From: Clostridiales bacterium
GTDB taxonomy: Bacteria > Bacillota > Clostridia > Saccharofermentanales > Saccharofermentanaceae
Assembly (NCBI GenBank): GCA_017451265.1
Contig: JAFSPU010000009.1
Coordinates: forward strand, 40,009 to 104,008
DNA length: 64,000 nt
Direction: 5' to 3'
This document shows positions 8,785-17,536 of this stretch, one piece after another (the first letter of the stretch is position 1; the number at the start of each line of letters is the position of its first letter). A program made the translations under genes and the position numbers. The notes under the pieces were generated by a model, which was given only the letters and a program-made list of their open reading frames with translations, was not told where the DNA came from and searched no databases.

Positions 8785-9441
8785 ATGAAACTCATTATTC
8801 TCGGAGCCCCCGGCTCAGGAAAAGGCACAACAGCAACTGTTCTTCGCGAGAAGTACAGCCTCGCTCACATTTCTACAGGAGACATCTTCCGCGCTAACAT
8901 CAAGAACGGAACACCTCTGGGTGTAGAGGCAAAGAGCTATATCGACAAGGGTGCACTAGTACCCGACTCAGTTACAATCCGCATGGTAGAGGACAGACTG
9001 TCCCAGGCTGACACAGCAGGCGGCTACATCCTCGACGGTTTCCCGAGAACTCTCGCTCAGGCTGAGGCTTTGGATGAGATCCTTGCCAAGAACGGTTCTT
9101 CCATTGACGCTGTACTCTCCATCGTTGTTGATGATGAGATCATCAAGGACAGAGTTTCTTCAAGAAGAGTCTGCGAGAAGTGCGGTGCATCTTACAACGT
9201 ACGCTTCAAGCCCACTAAGGTTGAAGGCGTCTGCGACGAGTGCGGCGGTAAAGTAGTTCAGAGAGCTGACGATACAGCTGAGACTGTAGCTGCAAGACTC
9301 GAGACATACTACAAGAACACACAGCCTCTTATCGATTTCTATCAGGGAAGAGGCCTCATCGTAGAAGGAAATAACGACAAGTCTTCCGAGGACTGCCTGA
9401 AGCAGATCGAGGAAGGACTTAAGGGCAAGGGCCTTATCTGA
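8785..9441 (+). CDS. adk: Adenylate kinase, zinc-lid type
   Basis: Interconverts ATP + AMP and 2 ADP in the cytosol. I chose the ATG at 8785 (218 aa), preceded by GAAAGGAT (8768-8775), over an in-frame upstream ATG at 8743 inside the terminator. P-loop GAPGSGKGT is at residues 7-15, and DGFPRT is at 84-89. The lid carries a four-cysteine zinc site (Cys130, Cys133, Cys150, Cys153), typical of Gram-positive Adk. Adk-map-infA is the usual order downstream of secY. Confidence 0.97.
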   Translation: MKLIILGAPGSGKGTTATVLREKYSLAHISTGDIFRANIKNGTPLGVEAKSYIDKGALVPDSVTIRMVEDRLSQADTAGGYILDGFPRTLAQAEALDEILAKNGSSIDAVLSIVVDDEIIKDRVSSRRVCEKCGASYNVRFKPTKVEGVCDECGGKVVQRADDTAETVAARLETYYKNTQPLIDFYQGRGLIVEGNNDKSSEDCLKQIEEGLKGKGLI

Positions 9442-9457
9442 ACGAAGGTGATCGGCC

Positions 9458-10228
9458 GTGGTTGAGATATTATCTGATTACGAACTTGATCTGATGAGAA
9501 AAGCCGGCAGGCTTACTGCCGTTGTCTTAAGCGAACTTCGCAAGGCGGTAAAGCCCGGCGTAACCACCAAGCAGCTTGATGATCTTGCACAGATGATCAT
9601 TAAGGAGGCTGGCGGCACATGTCCCTGCGTAGGATACGGAGAGCCTCCGTTCCCCGCAGCAATCTGTACATCCATAAACGATGTCGTTGTTCACGGTATC
9701 CCGTCAAACAGAGTTGTCCTTAAGGAAGGCGACATCGTAACTTGCGATGTAGTTGCCGAGCTTAACGGATTCATGGGTGACGCAGCGAGAACTTTCCTTG
9801 TAGGAGAAGTAAAGGAGGAAACTAGACTTCTCGTTGAGAGAACGAAAGAATGCTTTTTCGCAGGACTTGAGAAGGCGCAGATCGGAAACCGCATCGGTGA
9901 TGTAAGCGCTGCCGTTCAGGCTTGCGCCGAAGGTTACGGATACGGAGTCGTAAGAGAACTTACAGGACACGGTATCGGCAGGGAAATGCACCAGGAGCCC
10001 GATGTTCCGAATTACGGCAAGGCCGGCAGAGGAACAAGGATCGTAAAGGGCATGGCTTTCTGCATCGAGCCCATGATCAATATGGGCAAGCGCAATGTGC
10101 TTCTCGGTCACGACGGCTGGGCAGTATGCTCCGCTGACGGAAAGCCTACGGCACATTATGAGAATACGGTTATAATAACGGAAAACGGACCCGAGATGAC
10201 TACTTATGAGGAGGGACTTAATGGCTAA
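9458..10228 (+). CDS. map: Type I methionine aminopeptidase
   Basis: Removes the initiator methionine from new proteins. 256 aa with a GTG start supported by GAAGGTG at 9444-9450. The five metal ligands are visible as Asp97, Asp108, His171, Glu204 and Glu235, with the substrate-binding histidine at 79 (VVVHGIPSN). It lacks an N-terminal zinc-finger extension. The last 8 nt overlap infA, whose start codon lies inside the map end. Confidence 0.97.
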   Translation: MVEILSDYELDLMRKAGRLTAVVLSELRKAVKPGVTTKQLDDLAQMIIKEAGGTCPCVGYGEPPFPAAICTSINDVVVHGIPSNRVVLKEGDIVTCDVVAELNGFMGDAARTFLVGEVKEETRLLVERTKECFFAGLEKAQIGNRIGDVSAAVQACAEGYGYGVVRELTGHGIGREMHQEPDVPNYGKAGRGTRIVKGMAFCIEPMINMGKRNVLLGHDGWAVCSADGKPTAHYENTVIITENGPEMTTYEEGLNG

Positions 10229-10442
10229 GGAAGACGTTATTGAAGTAGAGGGTATTGTTGAAGAGGCTTTGAAGAATGCTACGTTCAAGGTTAAGCTCGA
10301 CAACGGTTATGTTGTTACGGCTTATATCTCCGGAAAGCTTCGTCAGAACTACATCAAGATCCTGCCCGGAGACAAGGTAACAATGGAATTGTCACCTTAT
10401 GACCTGTCCAAGGGAAGAATCACATGGAGAGGCAAGAACTAA
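10221..10442 (+). CDS. infA: Translation initiation factor IF-1
   Basis: 73 aa, a single OB-fold that occupies the ribosomal A-site during initiation. It begins [11 protein letters not shown] and has [27 protein letters not shown] and the C-terminal LSKGRITWR. The ATG at 10221 is preceded by GAGGAGGGA (10208-10216) and overlaps the map stop by 8 nt. An upstream in-frame ATG at 10206 lies before the RBS and is rejected. Confidence 0.97.
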   Translation: MAKEDVIEVEGIVEEALKNATFKVKLDNGYVVTAYISGKLRQNYIKILPGDKVTMELSPYDLSKGRITWRGKN

Positions 10443-10465
10443 TCCAAATTATTCAAAAAACATAC

Positions 10466-10493
10466 TTGCATAAATAAAAAATGCTGATAGAAT
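10466..10493 (+). promoter_or_regulatory. Promoter for rpmJ-rpsM-rpsK-rpsD-rpoA-rplQ
   Basis: TTGCAT (10466-10471), 16 bp, then TAGAAT (10488-10493), with TG at 10485-10486 giving an extended -10. A small hairpin TGCGC-GTAAAA-GCGCA (10503-10507/10514-10518) would lie at the start of the transcript. The surroundings are AT-rich. It lies in the 115-nt gap between infA and rpmJ. Confidence 0.6.
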
Positions 10494-10557
10494 ATATTAG
10501 CGTGCGCGTAAAAGCGCATTGTTTATGTAGCAATAAAATGCAGGAGGAGGAAGAACG

Positions 10558-10671
10558 ATGAAAGTCAGACCGTCGGTAAAGCCTATGTGCGAGAAGTGCA
10601 AGGTAATTCGCCGTCATGGCAAAGTCATGATCATTTGTTCCGACCCCAAGCACAAGCAGGTGCAGGGTTAA
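10558..10671 (+). CDS. rpmJ: Ribosomal protein L36
   Basis: 37 aa, translated by hand from ATG 10558 to TAA 10671: it starts [17 protein letters not shown] and ends HKQVQG. The zinc-binding residues Cys11, Cys14, Cys27 and His32 are present, so it is the zinc (C+) form. L36 is the smallest 50S protein and sits near the L7/L12 stalk base. GGAGGAGGAAG (10542-10552) is a strong RBS. Position between infA and rpsM is standard. Confidence 0.96.
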   Translation: MKVRPSVKPMCEKCKVIRRHGKVMIICSDPKHKQVQG

Positions 10672-10869
10672 GGACAAGATCCGACTGCAGACAGATTTAG
10701 CCCTGTCGAGTCGCTCGCGCGGAACTGCTCTTCCGCGAACAACAAAAGAACAAACAACGAATTAAAGCTTATAACACGACAAGTGGGGGCGGCTGTTCCC
10801 TGTAAAGAGAATTCCCTGCGGCGTGTCGTATGATAATTCAAAATTACTACACCAAATGGAGGAAGAAAA
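10672..10869 (+). promoter_or_regulatory. Structured leader upstream of rpsM
   Basis: 198 nt without a gene, atypical inside this operon. It contains a perfect hairpin CGCGGAA-CTGCTC-TTCCGCG (10718-10737) with no T run. It also has a long-range 6-bp pairing of ACGACA (10776-10781) with TGTCGT (10824-10829), enclosing two TTCCCTG direct repeats (10796-10802 and 10812-10818). This is a plausible ribosomal-protein autoregulatory site; I do not recognise a known leader family. Confidence 0.45.
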
Positions 10870-11241
10870 ATGGCTCGTATTGCCGGTGTTGATCTGCCGA
10901 ATGATAAGAGAATTGAGATTGCACTCACTTATATCTACGGCATTGGTACGACAAGCGCATCCAGCATCATCAAGAGTGCCGGATTGAATCCTGATACCAG
11001 GGTTAAAGATCTTACAGAGGATGAAGTCGCTAAGATCCGTGAGACGATCGAACGCGAGAATATCGTTGTTGAGGGTGACCTCAAGAGACAGATTGCGGGA
11101 GACATTAAGCGTCTTACCGATATCAATTGCTACAGAGGACGTCGTCACAGACTGGGCCTTCCTGTTCATGGACAGCGCACAAAGACGAATGCTCGTACCC
11201 GTAAGGGCCCGAAGCACACAGTTGCAGGCAAGAAGAAGTAA
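10870..11241 (+). CDS. rpsM: Ribosomal protein S13
   Basis: 123 aa. S13 is in the 30S head and bridges to L5. It begins [26 protein letters not shown], contains the [13 protein letters not shown]-like segment (residues 82-95), and ends in the basic [14 protein letters not shown] tail that reaches the P-site tRNA. TGGAGGAAG (10857-10865) precedes the ATG. It is the first large gene after the structured leader. Confidence 0.98.
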   Translation: MARIAGVDLPNDKRIEIALTYIYGIGTTSASSIIKSAGLNPDTRVKDLTEDEVAKIRETIERENIVVEGDLKRQIAGDIKRLTDINCYRGRRHRLGLPVHGQRTKTNARTRKGPKHTVAGKKK

Positions 11242-11257
11242 GGGGAGGCAGATTTAA

Positions 11258-11653
11258 ATGGCTAATAATAAAACGGTCAGCAGACCCAAGAGACGTGAGC
11301 GTAAGAACATCGTTGAAGGTGCAGCTCACATCCACGCTACTTTTAACAACACCATCATCACAATTACTGATAAGGCAGGAAATGCTATTTCCTGGTCTTC
11401 TGCAGGAATGCAGAACATGAGAGGTTCCCGTAAGGGTACAGCTTTTGCGGCACAGGTCGCTGCCGAGGATGCTGCTAAGAAGGCAGTTGATCACGGCATG
11501 AAGACTGTAGAGGTTTATGTCAAGGGACCCGGAGCAGGCCGTGAGTCTGCTGTTAGAGCACTCGCTACAGCTGGTCTTGAGATTACGATGATCAAGGACG
11601 TTACACCCGTTCCTCATAACGGCTGCCGTCCTCCTAAGCGTCGCAGAGTTTAA
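11258..11653 (+). CDS. rpsK: Ribosomal protein S11
   Basis: 131 aa. S11 lines the mRNA exit/E-site on the 30S platform. Motifs: [40 protein letters not shown] in part, [15 protein letters not shown] and the C-terminal [24 protein letters not shown] (11242-11248) is the RBS. Confidence 0.98.
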   Translation: MANNKTVSRPKRRERKNIVEGAAHIHATFNNTIITITDKAGNAISWSSAGMQNMRGSRKGTAFAAQVAAEDAAKKAVDHGMKTVEVYVKGPGAGRESAVRALATAGLEITMIKDVTPVPHNGCRPPKRRRV

Positions 11654-11676
11654 TACGAAAGAAGGGTAATTGATTT

Positions 11677-12273
11677 ATGGCTAGAGATATGACACCTGTT
11701 CTCAAGAAGTGCAGATCCCTTGGTATTGAGCCTGCAGTTCTTGGAATTGACAAGAAATCTAACAGAAACAGAAACGCAAGACCTAAGAAGATGTCCGAGT
11801 ATGGCGTTCAGCTTAAGGAAAAGCAGAAGGCTAAGTTCATCTACGGCGTTCTTGAGAAGCCTTTCAGAAACTACTTCGAGAAGGCTCAGAAGCTTCACTA
11901 TGGTACAGTCGGTGAGAATCTTATGATCCTCCTCGAGACAAGACTTGATAACGTTCTCTTCAGAATGGGTTATGCCAGAACAAGAGACGAGGCTAAGCAG
12001 ATCATCAGCCACAGAAATATCAACGTAAACGGCAAGACAGTTAACATTCCTTCTTATCGTGTAAGCGTTGGTGATGTTATCGAGGTTAAGGATTCTGCTA
12101 AGTCTTCTCCCAGATTCAAGGAGATCATCGAGAGAACAGACGTTATCGCTGTTCCCGAGTGGCTCTCTGCTGATCACGAGAAGTTCTCCGGTAAGGTTAA
12201 TGCAATCCCTACCGCAGAGCAGATCGATGTTCCTGTAAACGCAGTCGCAATCGTCGAGTTGTACAGCAAGTAA
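11677..12273 (+). CDS. rpsD: Ribosomal protein S4, zinc-free form
   Basis: 198 aa. S4 nucleates 30S assembly and often autoregulates its operon. The S4 RNA-binding domain is seen as LETRLDNVLFRMGYARTRDEA with INVNGKTVNIPSYRVSVGD. Only one cysteine is near the N-terminus (KKCRSLG), so this is the form without a zinc site. The RBS is AAAGAAGGG (11659-11667). Placement inside the alpha operon is normal for Clostridia, unlike Bacillus, where rpsD stands alone. Confidence 0.97.
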   Translation: MARDMTPVLKKCRSLGIEPAVLGIDKKSNRNRNARPKKMSEYGVQLKEKQKAKFIYGVLEKPFRNYFEKAQKLHYGTVGENLMILLETRLDNVLFRMGYARTRDEAKQIISHRNINVNGKTVNIPSYRVSVGDVIEVKDSAKSSPRFKEIIERTDVIAVPEWLSADHEKFSGKVNAIPTAEQIDVPVNAVAIVELYSK

Positions 12274-12298
12274 TAGCCTGTAGAACGGAGGAAAAACA

Positions 12299-13252
12299 AT
12301 GAACGATATTTTACAGCCTACCATTGAATGTAAAGAAACAAGCGAAGACGGTTCTTACGGCAAGTACGTCGTATCACCTCTTGAGCGCGGATATGGTACT
12401 ACGCTGGGAAACTCCCTGAGGAGAGTCTTGCTTTCTTCTCTTACAGGTGCTGCTGTAACAGCTATCAAGATCGATAATATCTACCACGAGTTCACAACTG
12501 TTCCCGGTATCATCGAGGACATGACAGAGATTATCCTTAACATCAAGGATATCCGCGTTAAGCTCCACAGTGATTCCCCCAAGACAGTATGCATCAGCGT
12601 ACCTGAGGGCAAGACAGGCGAGCTCAAGGCAGGTGACATCGTTCATGATGACGAGATCGAGATCGTTAATCCTGATCTTGTAATCGCACATCTTAACGGA
12701 ACTGCTAAGGTGTTCATGGAACTGACAATCAGCAAGGGCCGCGGATACAACACCGCTGAGCAGAACAAGGTTGACGGTCAGGCTATCGGTATCATCGCTA
12801 TCGATTCCATCTTCACACCTATCAAGAAGGCTAACTTCGTTGTTGAGAATACCCGTGTAGGAGCAAGAACTGACTACGACAGCCTTACCCTCGAGGTATG
12901 GACAGACGGTACTATCGCAGTTGACGAAGCTTTCGCTTCTGCAGCCGACATCCTTATCACGCACCTTAGCCTCTTCAAGGCTTTGACAGATACGGACAGC
13001 GGCATCAGTTTCAAGACTGTTGAGCCTAAGGCTGAGAAGAATTCCGAGCTTAACAGAGCTATCGAGGACCTCGATTTCTCAGTTCGTACTTACAACTGCC
13101 TGAAGAGAGCTGCCATCAACACAGTTGGCGATCTCATCAGCAAGTCCGAGGACGAGATGATCAAGGTTAGAAATCTTGGAAAGAAGTCGCTTGACGAAGT
13201 CATCGCTAAGCTTTCCGACATGGGTCTGCATCTTTCCGATGCGGATTTATAA
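12299..13252 (+). CDS. rpoA: RNA polymerase alpha subunit
   Basis: 317 aa. The N-terminal domain dimerises and assembles beta and beta' (LERGYGTTLGNSLRRVLLSSL, residues 28-48). The C-terminal domain binds UP elements and activators and has the helix-hairpin-helix region NCLKRAAINTVGDLISKSEDEMIKVRNLGKKSLDEV (from about residue 265). CGGAGGAA (12286-12293) precedes the ATG. The C-terminus ends soon after the CTD, as in other Firmicutes. Confidence 0.98.
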   Translation: MNDILQPTIECKETSEDGSYGKYVVSPLERGYGTTLGNSLRRVLLSSLTGAAVTAIKIDNIYHEFTTVPGIIEDMTEIILNIKDIRVKLHSDSPKTVCISVPEGKTGELKAGDIVHDDEIEIVNPDLVIAHLNGTAKVFMELTISKGRGYNTAEQNKVDGQAIGIIAIDSIFTPIKKANFVVENTRVGARTDYDSLTLEVWTDGTIAVDEAFASAADILITHLSLFKALTDTDSGISFKTVEPKAEKNSELNRAIEDLDFSVRTYNCLKRAAINTVGDLISKSEDEMIKVRNLGKKSLDEVIAKLSDMGLHLSDADL

Positions 13253-13277
13253 GAGTACATCAGGAGGATATTGACAT

Positions 13278-13802
13278 ATGGCAATCAATAGAAAAATGGG
13301 CCGTCCGTCAGATCAGAAGCTTGCGATCCTTCGCAGCCTCTCCACGACACTTGTTATTAACGGTAGAGTAGAGACAACTGTTGCACGTGCAAAGGAAGTC
13401 AGCTCCATCGTAGACAAGCTCGTAGCGGACGCTATCAAGGAGAAGGACAACTTCACAACAAAGGACGTTACAGTTTCTGCTGCTAAGCTTGACGGTAAGG
13501 GCAACAAGGTTCTTGTAACAAAGACATCCAAGAACGGAAACAAGTACGATACAGTAGATCGTGAGATCAAGACTAAGACAGTTACTGTTGATGCAGCTTC
13601 CAGACTTGCAGCAAGAAAGAGAATGACATACTGGCTTATGAAGAGCCATGATGCAGAGGGCAACGCTATCAATCCCGTCAACAAGATGTTCGACGAGATC
13701 GCTCCCAAGTATGAGGGCAGACAGGGCGGTTACACAAGAGTTATCAGACTCGGCGCAAGACGCGGTGACGGTTCTGAGATGGCTATCCTCGAGTTCGTTT
13801 GA
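13278..13802 (+). CDS. rplQ: Ribosomal protein L17 with internal insertion
   Basis: 174 aa against about 115-125 for typical L17. The N-terminal core ([30 protein letters not shown]) and C-terminal core ([20 protein letters not shown]) match L17. Between them, residues of roughly 54-106 are extra: a Lys/Thr/Val-rich stretch predicted to form beta hairpins. L17 sits on the solvent side near the tunnel exit. CAGGAGGA (13261-13268) is the RBS. It is the last gene of the operon, with a terminator downstream. Confidence 0.96.
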   Translation: MAINRKMGRPSDQKLAILRSLSTTLVINGRVETTVARAKEVSSIVDKLVADAIKEKDNFTTKDVTVSAAKLDGKGNKVLVTKTSKNGNKYDTVDREIKTKTVTVDAASRLAARKRMTYWLMKSHDAEGNAINPVNKMFDEIAPKYEGRQGGYTRVIRLGARRGDGSEMAILEFV

Positions 13803-13840
13803 TCCCGTAAGATCTTACTGAACAACAGTTAAAATTCTAA

Positions 13841-13872
13841 CGGGGCTGCGTATTTGCAGCCCCGATTTTGTT
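13841..13872 (+). terminator. Intrinsic terminator after rplQ
   Basis: A perfect 9-bp stem CGGGGCTGC (13841-13849) / GCAGCCCCG (13856-13864) with the loop GTATTT, followed by ATTTTGTT. This is the strongest terminator in the first half of the window and marks the end of the alpha operon. Confidence 0.92.
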
Positions 13873-13894
13873 ACCGGATATCTGAAAAACGAGA

Positions 13895-15670
13895 ATGGAC
13901 TGCGCTGTACAAGTTAAGAACGTCGTCTTCTCCTATAAGAACGAAGAGGGAGAGGTTACGCCTGATAAGGCACTGAACGGTATAAGCCTTGATATTAAGG
14001 CCGGTTCTTATTGCGCGGTATTGGGACCGAACGGCTCAGGCAAGTCCACTCTCGCCAAGATAATCGATGTCCTGGAGTTCCCGGATGAGGGTGACGTGGC
14101 CGTTCTCGGCGTAGTCCCTTCGGACGAAGATAAGTGCTATGAGATCAGACAGAACTGCGCTTATGTATTCCAGAATCCCGACAACCAGATAGTCGGTACC
14201 ATAGTAGAAGAAGATGTGGCATTCGGTCCCGAGAACCTCGGAGTGCCTCTCCCTGAATTGAGGGAACGTGTGGATGCCGCTCTTAAATATACAGGCCTTT
14301 ATGAGCTTAAAGACCGTGAAGCCGCCACCTTATCCGGCGGCCAGAAGCAGAAGCTTGCCATAGCGGGAGCTCTTGCCATGAACCCGAAGATTCTAATCCT
14401 TGATGAATCCACCGCTATGCTCGATCCCGTAAGCCGTGATGAATTCCTTAACATCGTTGAGGACCTGAACCGCGATAAGGGTATCACTGTTATAACCATT
14501 ACGCATGACATGAATGAAGCCGCAAGGTGCGAGAAGATCTTCGTCGTAGAGAACGGCAGCGTGACCATGGAGGGAACTCCCGCATATATCTTCTCTCATC
14601 CCGATGCGGTTAAGAAGGCAGGTCTCGATCTGCCTCAGGATATAGATCTTATTTATGAGCTCGCAGAGTTGTCTGATTCCTCCGTTGACGAGGAAGATTT
14701 GTATGATGATTCGTCCAAGGTCAGGACGGCTGTAAGGCTCGCTTCCAAGGCTGTAGATATGCCTAAGCAGACTCATTACGATAAGCGTGAACAAGGCCGT
14801 AAGATCTTGCAGATCACAGACCTTTCCTACTCATATGATTCCGGCAAGCACTATGCACTTGAGCATATCGATCTCGAGGTATACGACGGTGAAATTCTCG
14901 CAGTAGTCGGAAAGAGCGGCTGCGGTAAGACGACACTCATCTCGCACCTGAACGGCATCGTGAGGCCTCAGACGGGTGACGTGACGCTGTTCAGGGAAGA
15001 CGGCACTGACTTAAGCACCACAAGAAAGAAGGATATCGCAGCCATAAGGAGCAGCGTGGGCCTCGTGTTCCAGTACCCCGAGTACCAGCTTTTCGAGGAA
15101 ACTGTCGAGAAGGACATTGCGTACGGCCTTATCAACATGGGAGCTGCTGAAGACAACATAAGCGTCAGGGTAAAGGAAGCCGCCAGGATCGCGGGCCTTT
15201 CCGAGGACGTGCTCGGTAAGAGTCCTTTCGAGCTCTCCGGTGGACAGAAGAGAAGAGCTGCGCTTGCGGGCGTGCTTGTAATGAAACCGAAAGTGCTCGT
15301 TCTTGATGAGCCTGCAGCAGGCCTGGATCCTAAGGGACGCCGCGATATGTTTGAGACCATAAAGGCACTGCGCGATGCGGGTACCACCATAATAATAGTG
15401 TCGCATAACATGGATGAAGCCGCGCGCTTTGCGGACAGGATCGTGTGCCTTAAGGAGGGAAAGAAGGTGGCGCAAGGAACGGCATCCGAGTTGTTTGAAG
15501 ACGAGAAGAAGGCTCGCGAATGCGGTCTGTCTATGCCGGTGCTTTACGACTTCTCTTCCAAGATCAGAAATGAACTTTCAAAGCTTCACCCGGGTATCAG
15601 CCTGATGCCTCCGCTCCCGTTCTGCGGTGACGAAGCTCGTTCTATCGTAAGGAGCGTGCTGTCATGCTGA
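13895..15670 (+). CDS. ecfA: Fused ECF transporter ATPase EcfA1-EcfA2
   Basis: 591 aa with two complete ABC ATPase domains. Domain 1: Walker A GPNGSGKST (44-52), Q-loop Gln93, LSGGQ (146-150), Walker B ending Glu171, switch His204. Domain 2: Walker A GKSGCGKTT (339-347), Gln393, LSGGQ (447-451), Glu472, His504. A linker of about 60 residues rich in Asp/Ser/Lys joins them. ECF modules power vitamin and metal uptake with EcfT and various S components. In most Firmicutes these are two genes at this same locus. The ATG at 13895 has only a weak RBS. It overlaps ecfT by 7 nt. Confidence 0.95.
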   Translation: MDCAVQVKNVVFSYKNEEGEVTPDKALNGISLDIKAGSYCAVLGPNGSGKSTLAKIIDVLEFPDEGDVAVLGVVPSDEDKCYEIRQNCAYVFQNPDNQIVGTIVEEDVAFGPENLGVPLPELRERVDAALKYTGLYELKDREAATLSGGQKQKLAIAGALAMNPKILILDESTAMLDPVSRDEFLNIVEDLNRDKGITVITITHDMNEAARCEKIFVVENGSVTMEGTPAYIFSHPDAVKKAGLDLPQDIDLIYELAELSDSSVDEEDLYDDSSKVRTAVRLASKAVDMPKQTHYDKREQGRKILQITDLSYSYDSGKHYALEHIDLEVYDGEILAVVGKSGCGKTTLISHLNGIVRPQTGDVTLFREDGTDLSTTRKKDIAAIRSSVGLVFQYPEYQLFEETVEKDIAYGLINMGAAEDNISVRVKEAARIAGLSEDVLGKSPFELSGGQKRRAALAGVLVMKPKVLVLDEPAAGLDPKGRRDMFETIKALRDAGTTIIIVSHNMDEAARFADRIVCLKEGKKVAQGTASELFEDEKKARECGLSMPVLYDFSSKIRNELSKLHPGISLMPPLPFCGDEARSIVRSVLSC

Positions 15671-16476
15671 GTGATATAAGCCTCGGACGTTACGTGGATA
15701 CAGGCTCGGTACTGCACAGGACCGACCCAAGGCTGAAGGTGATCCTGTACATGGTGTACCTGATTTCGGTGTTCATCGTTAATTCACCGCCGGCTCTGCT
15801 GGTGCTGTTCGTGCTCACCGTGATACAGCTTGTCACGGCAAAGGTTCCGCTCGATGTAATGTGGTCCACATTAAAACCGGTACTGCCGCTGGCACTGTTT
15901 ATCTTTGTCATCAATGTGTTTACGATAAAGCAGGGTGAAGTGCTGTGGTCCTGGAGGTTCCTGACGGTTACCGATGTGGGAACTACCCGGGCCATACTGA
16001 TGGCTTTAAGGATCATATTCCTCATCCTGTGCACCTCAGTGCTGCTTACACTCACGACGACACCTCTTAAGATTGCGGACGCACTGGAGTCACTGCTGTC
16101 ACCCCTTAAAGTGTTACATGTTCCGGTGCATGAAGCGTCCATGATGATGTCGATCGCACTGAGATTTATCCCGACTCTTATAGAGGAGACGGAAAAGATA
16201 ATGAAGGCTCAGGAGTCCAGGGGTGCGAACTACGACACGGGCTCATTCATAAACAGACTTAAGGGTTATGTCGCGGTTCTGATCCCGCTGTTCGTATCTT
16301 CATTTAAGCGCGCTGAGGACCTTGCGGTGGCAATGGATGCGAGGTGTTACAAGGGAGGAAAGAACAGGACAAAACTGAATCCCCTTAAGATTACGAAGAC
16401 GGATGTTGCCGTGTTCATTCTGTTCCTCGCGGGAGCTGCGGTGCTGATCGCGACGGAAGTTTATTTCGCACGTTAA
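15664..16476 (+). CDS. ecfT: ECF transporter transmembrane subunit EcfT
   Basis: 270 aa with about five hydrophobic helices. It couples the ATPases to substrate-binding S components. The two coupling-helix motifs are seen as ESRGANYD and MDARCYKGG, equivalents of the paired xRx signatures of EcfT. It starts MLSDISLGRYVDTGSVLHRTDPR, which includes the conserved HRTDPR segment. Start and ecfA stop overlap, so the module is translated together. No S component is encoded in the window. Confidence 0.95.
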   Translation: MLSDISLGRYVDTGSVLHRTDPRLKVILYMVYLISVFIVNSPPALLVLFVLTVIQLVTAKVPLDVMWSTLKPVLPLALFIFVINVFTIKQGEVLWSWRFLTVTDVGTTRAILMALRIIFLILCTSVLLTLTTTPLKIADALESLLSPLKVLHVPVHEASMMMSIALRFIPTLIEETEKIMKAQESRGANYDTGSFINRLKGYVAVLIPLFVSSFKRAEDLAVAMDARCYKGGKNRTKLNPLKITKTDVAVFILFLAGAAVLIATEVYFAR

Positions 16477-16502
16477 ACGGCATTCTATAAAATATATTTG
16501 TG

Positions 16503-16511
16503 TGGTAAAAT
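16503..16511 (+). promoter_or_regulatory. Extended -10 promoter for the ROK kinase
   Basis: TGGTAAAAT in an AT-rich 73-nt gap after ecfT; TGn plus TAAAAT. No convincing -35. The start codon is 38 nt downstream of the -10 and is preceded by the RBS AGAAGGAGA (16531-16539). Confidence 0.5.
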
Positions 16512-16549
16512 TATCGGGTTATTAACGTTTCAGAAGGAGACAACTACAG

Positions 16550-17533
16550 ATGGCTTATTACGTCGGTATCGATTTGGGCGGAACCAATATCAAGGCGGGA
16601 ATCGTCGATGATCAGGGAAAGCTCTTGAATAAGGAAAGCATCAAGACTAAGGCAGAAAGACCCTGCGAAGAGATCATCAAGGACATGGGTATGCTCGCTG
16701 CCAAGGTTATCGAAGAGGCAGGACTTAAGAAGGAAGACATTAACGCTATCGGTATCGGTTCTCCCGGAACTCCCGACAACAAGTCAGGTCTTCTCGTTTA
16801 TGCAAAGAATCTTCCTTTCGTAAATGCTCCCATGAGAAAGATTATCAGAGATGTTATCGATCTTCCTGTTTACATCGATAACGATGCTAACTGCGCAGCT
16901 ATGGCAGAGGCAGTTGCAGGTGCAGCTAAGGGCGTAAAGGATTCAGTAACTATCACACTCGGTACAGGCGTAGGCGCAGGTGTTATCATCAATGGTTCTA
17001 TCTACTCCGGTTTCAACCAGGCAGGTTCCGAGTTCGGTCATACAGTTCTCGTAAGCGGCGGTGAGCAGTGCTCCTGCGGACGTAAGGGCTGCTTCGAGGC
17101 ATATGCTTCCGCATCCGCTCTCGTAAGAATCACAAAGGAAGCTGCTGAGGCTAATCCCGATTCCAAGCTCAATGACGTTATCAGAGAGAACGGTAAGGTT
17201 AACGGTAAGACAGCGTTCATCGCCCAGAGACTTGGCGATGCTGCAGCTGACGGCGTTATCGATAAGTACACAGACTATCTTGCAGACGGTCTTGCAAATG
17301 CCATCAACACATTCATGCCTGAGGTGCTCGTTGTAGGCGGCGGCGTATGTAACGAAGGTGATCCTCTCCTCGTACCTTTGCAGGAGAAGACGATGAGCCG
17401 TCCTTTCTTCGGCCCCGGCGTTAAGAAGACAAGAATTGCTCTGGCTCAGATGGGTAACGACGCAGGTATCGTCGGCGCTGCCATGATGGGCATGAACTGC
17501 TTCGATATGAAGCTCGACGGCACAGCCTGCTGA
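16550..17533 (+). CDS. glcK: ROK-family sugar kinase, probable glucokinase
   Basis: 327 aa. The N-terminal ATP-binding motif GIDLGGTNIKAG and LGTGVGAGVI are of the ROK/actin fold. The ROK zinc site is visible as the EFGHT histidine plus the CSCGRKGC cysteines, followed by FEAYASASAL. Such enzymes phosphorylate glucose at C6 in Firmicutes; other hexoses cannot be excluded. Its position between ecfT and truA is unusual and suggests an insertion into the conserved order. It has its own candidate promoter. Confidence 0.9.
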   Translation: MAYYVGIDLGGTNIKAGIVDDQGKLLNKESIKTKAERPCEEIIKDMGMLAAKVIEEAGLKKEDINAIGIGSPGTPDNKSGLLVYAKNLPFVNAPMRKIIRDVIDLPVYIDNDANCAAMAEAVAGAAKGVKDSVTITLGTGVGAGVIINGSIYSGFNQAGSEFGHTVLVSGGEQCSCGRKGCFEAYASASALVRITKEAAEANPDSKLNDVIRENGKVNGKTAFIAQRLGDAAADGVIDKYTDYLADGLANAINTFMPEVLVVGGGVCNEGDPLLVPLQEKTMSRPFFGPGVKKTRIALAQMGNDAGIVGAAMMGMNCFDMKLDGTAC

Positions 17534-17536
17534 TAA

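Noticed and set aside
13895-15670. EcfA fusion as a sequencing artefact
   Set aside because: The frame is continuous, both domains are complete, and the linker codon use matches the rest, so a real fusion is more likely, though not proven.
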